Shown in pieces: positions 13,177 through 14,561 of a stretch of DNA of 14,561 nucleotides. How positions within the stretch are numbered: the stretch's first letter is position 1; the number at the start of each line of letters is the position of its first letter. The stretch covers positions 1-14,561 of the forward strand of contig OMUE01000085.1 of the NCBI GenBank assembly GCA_900314165.1. Direction: 5' to 3'. Both the position numbers and the translations under genes were made by a program. Below the pieces are notes generated by a model. It saw only the letters and a list, made by a program, of their open reading frames with translations, made no database searches and had not been told where the DNA came from. The DNA comes from an uncultured Acidaminococcus sp. GTDB taxonomy: Bacteria > Bacillota_C > Negativicutes > Acidaminococcales > Acidaminococcaceae.

Positions 13177-14319
13177 ATGAAAGCAATACTAAACGGTAAG
13201 ATTATTTTACCACAGGAAGTTGTCACAGGACAGACACTGCTGTTTGATAAGAAAATAGAGAAGCTGGGACCCATGAGCAGGGCGGACCTGCCGGAAGGAA
13301 CGGAAATTATTGACGCCCAGGGACATTACGTGGCCCCGGGGTTCATCAACATCCACATCCACGGCTGCGGCGGAGCAGATGCCATGGACGGTACTCAGGA
13401 GAGCCTTGCCACCATGAGCCGGCTGCTGCCCCGGACGGGAGTCACCCGCTTCCTCCCCACCACTATGACCTATGACGAGCCTACACTGCGCAAGGCTCTG
13501 TCCGCTATAAAAAAAGCCCAGGGCACGGAGCCCGGGGCAAAGATCATAGGAGCCAACCTGGAAGGACCCTTTATCAGCGAGAAATATAAGGGAGCCCAGA
13601 AGGCCTGCAACATCCAGAAGGCCAATACCCGGCTGCTGGACGCCTTTCCCGGCCTCATCCGCTACATCACCCTGGCGCCGGAAACCCTGGACAGCATGGA
13701 TTTCATCCGACAGTGCCGGACCCGTAGCGTCATCGTAAGCCTGGGCCACAGCGACGCTGCTTATGAAGAGGCTGCAGAGGCCGTAGCTGCTGGTGCCAGC
13801 CACATTACCCACCTGTACAACGCTATGAGTCCCCTGCACCACCGCAGACCTGGGCTCGTAGGGGCCGCCCTTACGCTGCCCGTGACGGCGGAGCTCATTG
13901 CAGACGGCATCCACAGCCATCCTGCAGCCCTGAAGCTGGCCTACCTGGCCAAAGGGTCGGAAGGCATCATCCTCATTACGGATTCCATGCGGGCCTGCCT
14001 CATGCCAGAAGGGATCAGCGAGCTGGGAGGCCAGACCGTGTACGTAAAGGACGGCCGGGCTACCCTCAAAGACGGCACCATTGCCGGCAGTATCGTGACC
14101 ATGGACCGGGCGCTGCAGACGTTCCGGAAGGCCACGGCCATCCCTCTGCCGGACCTGATCCGCCTGGTCACCGTGAACCCTGCCAAAGAGCTGGGAATGT
14201 ATGACAGTCTGGGGAGCCTGGAAGAAGGGAAAGCAGCGGACGTAGTCGTCATGGATGATGAGTTCCGGATTATAAAGACGTTTGTGGAAGGAAAAGATTG
14301 TAACAAAAAAGAGCTGTGA
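13177..14319 (+). CDS. nagA: N-acetylglucosamine-6-phosphate deacetylase NagA
   Basis: 380 residues, usual for NagA. Cytosolic amidohydrolase-fold metalloenzyme converting GlcNAc-6-P to GlcN-6-P and acetate. Motifs: GFINIHIHGCGGADAMDG (H-x-H metal site), GANLEGPFIS (metal-binding Glu), VSLGHSDA and ITHLYNAMSPLHHR (His ligands and substrate site), ADGIHSHP, ILITDSMRA (catalytic Asp) and TVNPAKELG. The ATG at 13177 is chosen over 13150 because AAGGAGGG lies 7 nt upstream, while the earlier ATG overlaps the -10 box. Divergent from the murQ operon, whose product GlcNAc-6-P is its substrate. The stop codon lies within the terminator stem. Confidence 0.96.
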   Translation: MKAILNGKIILPQEVVTGQTLLFDKKIEKLGPMSRADLPEGTEIIDAQGHYVAPGFINIHIHGCGGADAMDGTQESLATMSRLLPRTGVTRFLPTTMTYDEPTLRKALSAIKKAQGTEPGAKIIGANLEGPFISEKYKGAQKACNIQKANTRLLDAFPGLIRYITLAPETLDSMDFIRQCRTRSVIVSLGHSDAAYEEAAEAVAAGASHITHLYNAMSPLHHRRPGLVGAALTLPVTAELIADGIHSHPAALKLAYLAKGSEGIILITDSMRACLMPEGISELGGQTVYVKDGRATLKDGTIAGSIVTMDRALQTFRKATAIPLPDLIRLVTVNPAKELGMYDSLGSLEEGKAADVVVMDDEFRIIKTFVEGKDCNKKEL

Positions 14320-14336
14320 GATCACAGCTCTTTTTT
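14305..14336. terminator. Bidirectional terminator between nagA and the decarboxylase gene
   Basis: A 15-bp inverted repeat (14305-14319 with 14322-14336), A6 on one side and T6 on the other; realistically the loop opens to 4 nt (AGAT). The nagA TGA (14317-14319) is in the left arm. The convergent decarboxylase gene ends at 14347, so the hairpin can serve both genes. Confidence 0.9.
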
Positions 14337-14346
14337 AATACGCTTT

Positions 14347-14561
14347 TTATACTGCTACTTGTTGGGGTTCTTCGGCTACGTCCATGCCGATTTCTTTGCG
14401 GACTTCTTCCCAGATGACGATCCGGGCTTTGCGGAAGCCATTGAAGGTGGTGGCAGAGGCGGAGGTATAGGCGCCGCACACAGGCACCAGCAACAGGTCA
14501 CCCAGTTCCAGAGGTTCCGTCATGCGGCCCCGGAACAGGATATCCAGGGAGTCGCAGCTGG
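14347..14561 (-). CDS. Ornithine/lysine (alanine-racemase-fold) decarboxylase, C-terminal part (partial)
   Basis: The frame enters from the right edge and ends at TAA 14347-14349, giving 71 complete codons. Visible motifs are SCDSLDILFRGR (the C-x-S-x-D active-site segment contributed across the dimer in group IV PLP decarboxylases), LELGDLLLVPVCGAYTSASA and TFNGF near the C terminus, followed by a short variable tail (EEPQQVAV). The GAYT and FNGF segments are characteristic of ornithine and Selenomonas-type lysine/ornithine decarboxylases; diaminopimelate decarboxylase is less likely. Which amine it makes cannot be read from this part. The N-terminal PLP-binding Lys region is outside the window. 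Confidence 0.8.
   Translation of the reverse strand, partial: SCDSLDILFRGRMTEPLELGDLLLVPVCGAYTSASATTFNGFRKARIVIWEEVRKEIGMDVAEEPQQVAV

Noticed and set aside
13207..14325. Long minus-strand reading frame (372 codons) opposite nagA, and similar long antisense frames opposite murQ/murP, ychF and the PHP gene
   Set aside because: Each lies opposite a gene with clear catalytic motifs, lacks a ribosome-binding site and recognisable domains, and is explained by high GC and codon bias of the sense gene.

Overview
The window is a chromosomal segment of a GC-rich bacterium, apparently a Negativicutes member (Acidaminococcaceae-like). This is an inference from gene content (nadD-yqeK-LCP-rsfS cluster, MurNAc recycling genes, an ornithine/lysine decarboxylase) and was not tested by any search. 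Almost every gene is a recognisable housekeeping or cell-wall gene, and most are on the minus strand.

Layout. 1-90 is the tail of a LysR-type regulator. 244-801 is a YfcE-type phosphodiesterase (+). 884-2039 (-) is an acetyltransferase followed by a DUF5714-type cysteine-rich protein. 2320-2682 (-) is the fluoride channel gene crcB. 2989-3064 (-) is tRNA-Ala(GGC) with a consensus promoter. 3102-7120 (-) holds nadD, yqeK, an LCP-family protein, rsfS and cvfB, in that transcription order. 7523-9419 (-) is ychF followed by a PHP-domain phosphatase. 9593-12868 (-) is a murQ-murP-mupG operon for N-acetylmuramic acid (MurNAc) recovery, with nagA (13177-14319, +) divergent from it. The window ends in the 3' part of an ornithine/lysine decarboxylase gene (-).

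Metabolic logic of the right half. MurP imports and phosphorylates MurNAc or a MurNAc-GlcNAc disaccharide. MupG splits the phosphorylated disaccharide. MurQ converts MurNAc-6-P to GlcNAc-6-P and lactate, and NagA deacetylates GlcNAc-6-P. No MurR-like regulator and no EIIA component is visible here.

The unusual part is between the genes. Seven intergenic gaps, plus one site inside mupG, carry a family of repeats that together make up about 11% of the window (about 1.6 kb). Each is built from short tandem arrays of 7-bp units, of type 1 (CTCTTCG, or its complement) and type 2 (GACGTCA/GATGACA-like). These arrays bracket a chain of small hairpins with mostly 3-nt loops. Stem sequences differ from copy to copy but stay self-complementary. 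Two elements (6279-6493 and 9501-9595) have clean terminal inverted repeats of 32-33 nt, so they look like small non-autonomous mobile elements. A partial copy lies in frame inside mupG. Arrays overlap or touch three stop codons and abut two -10 boxes. No transposase lies in the window. I label the elements A to G in coordinate order and call the partial copy in mupG F'.
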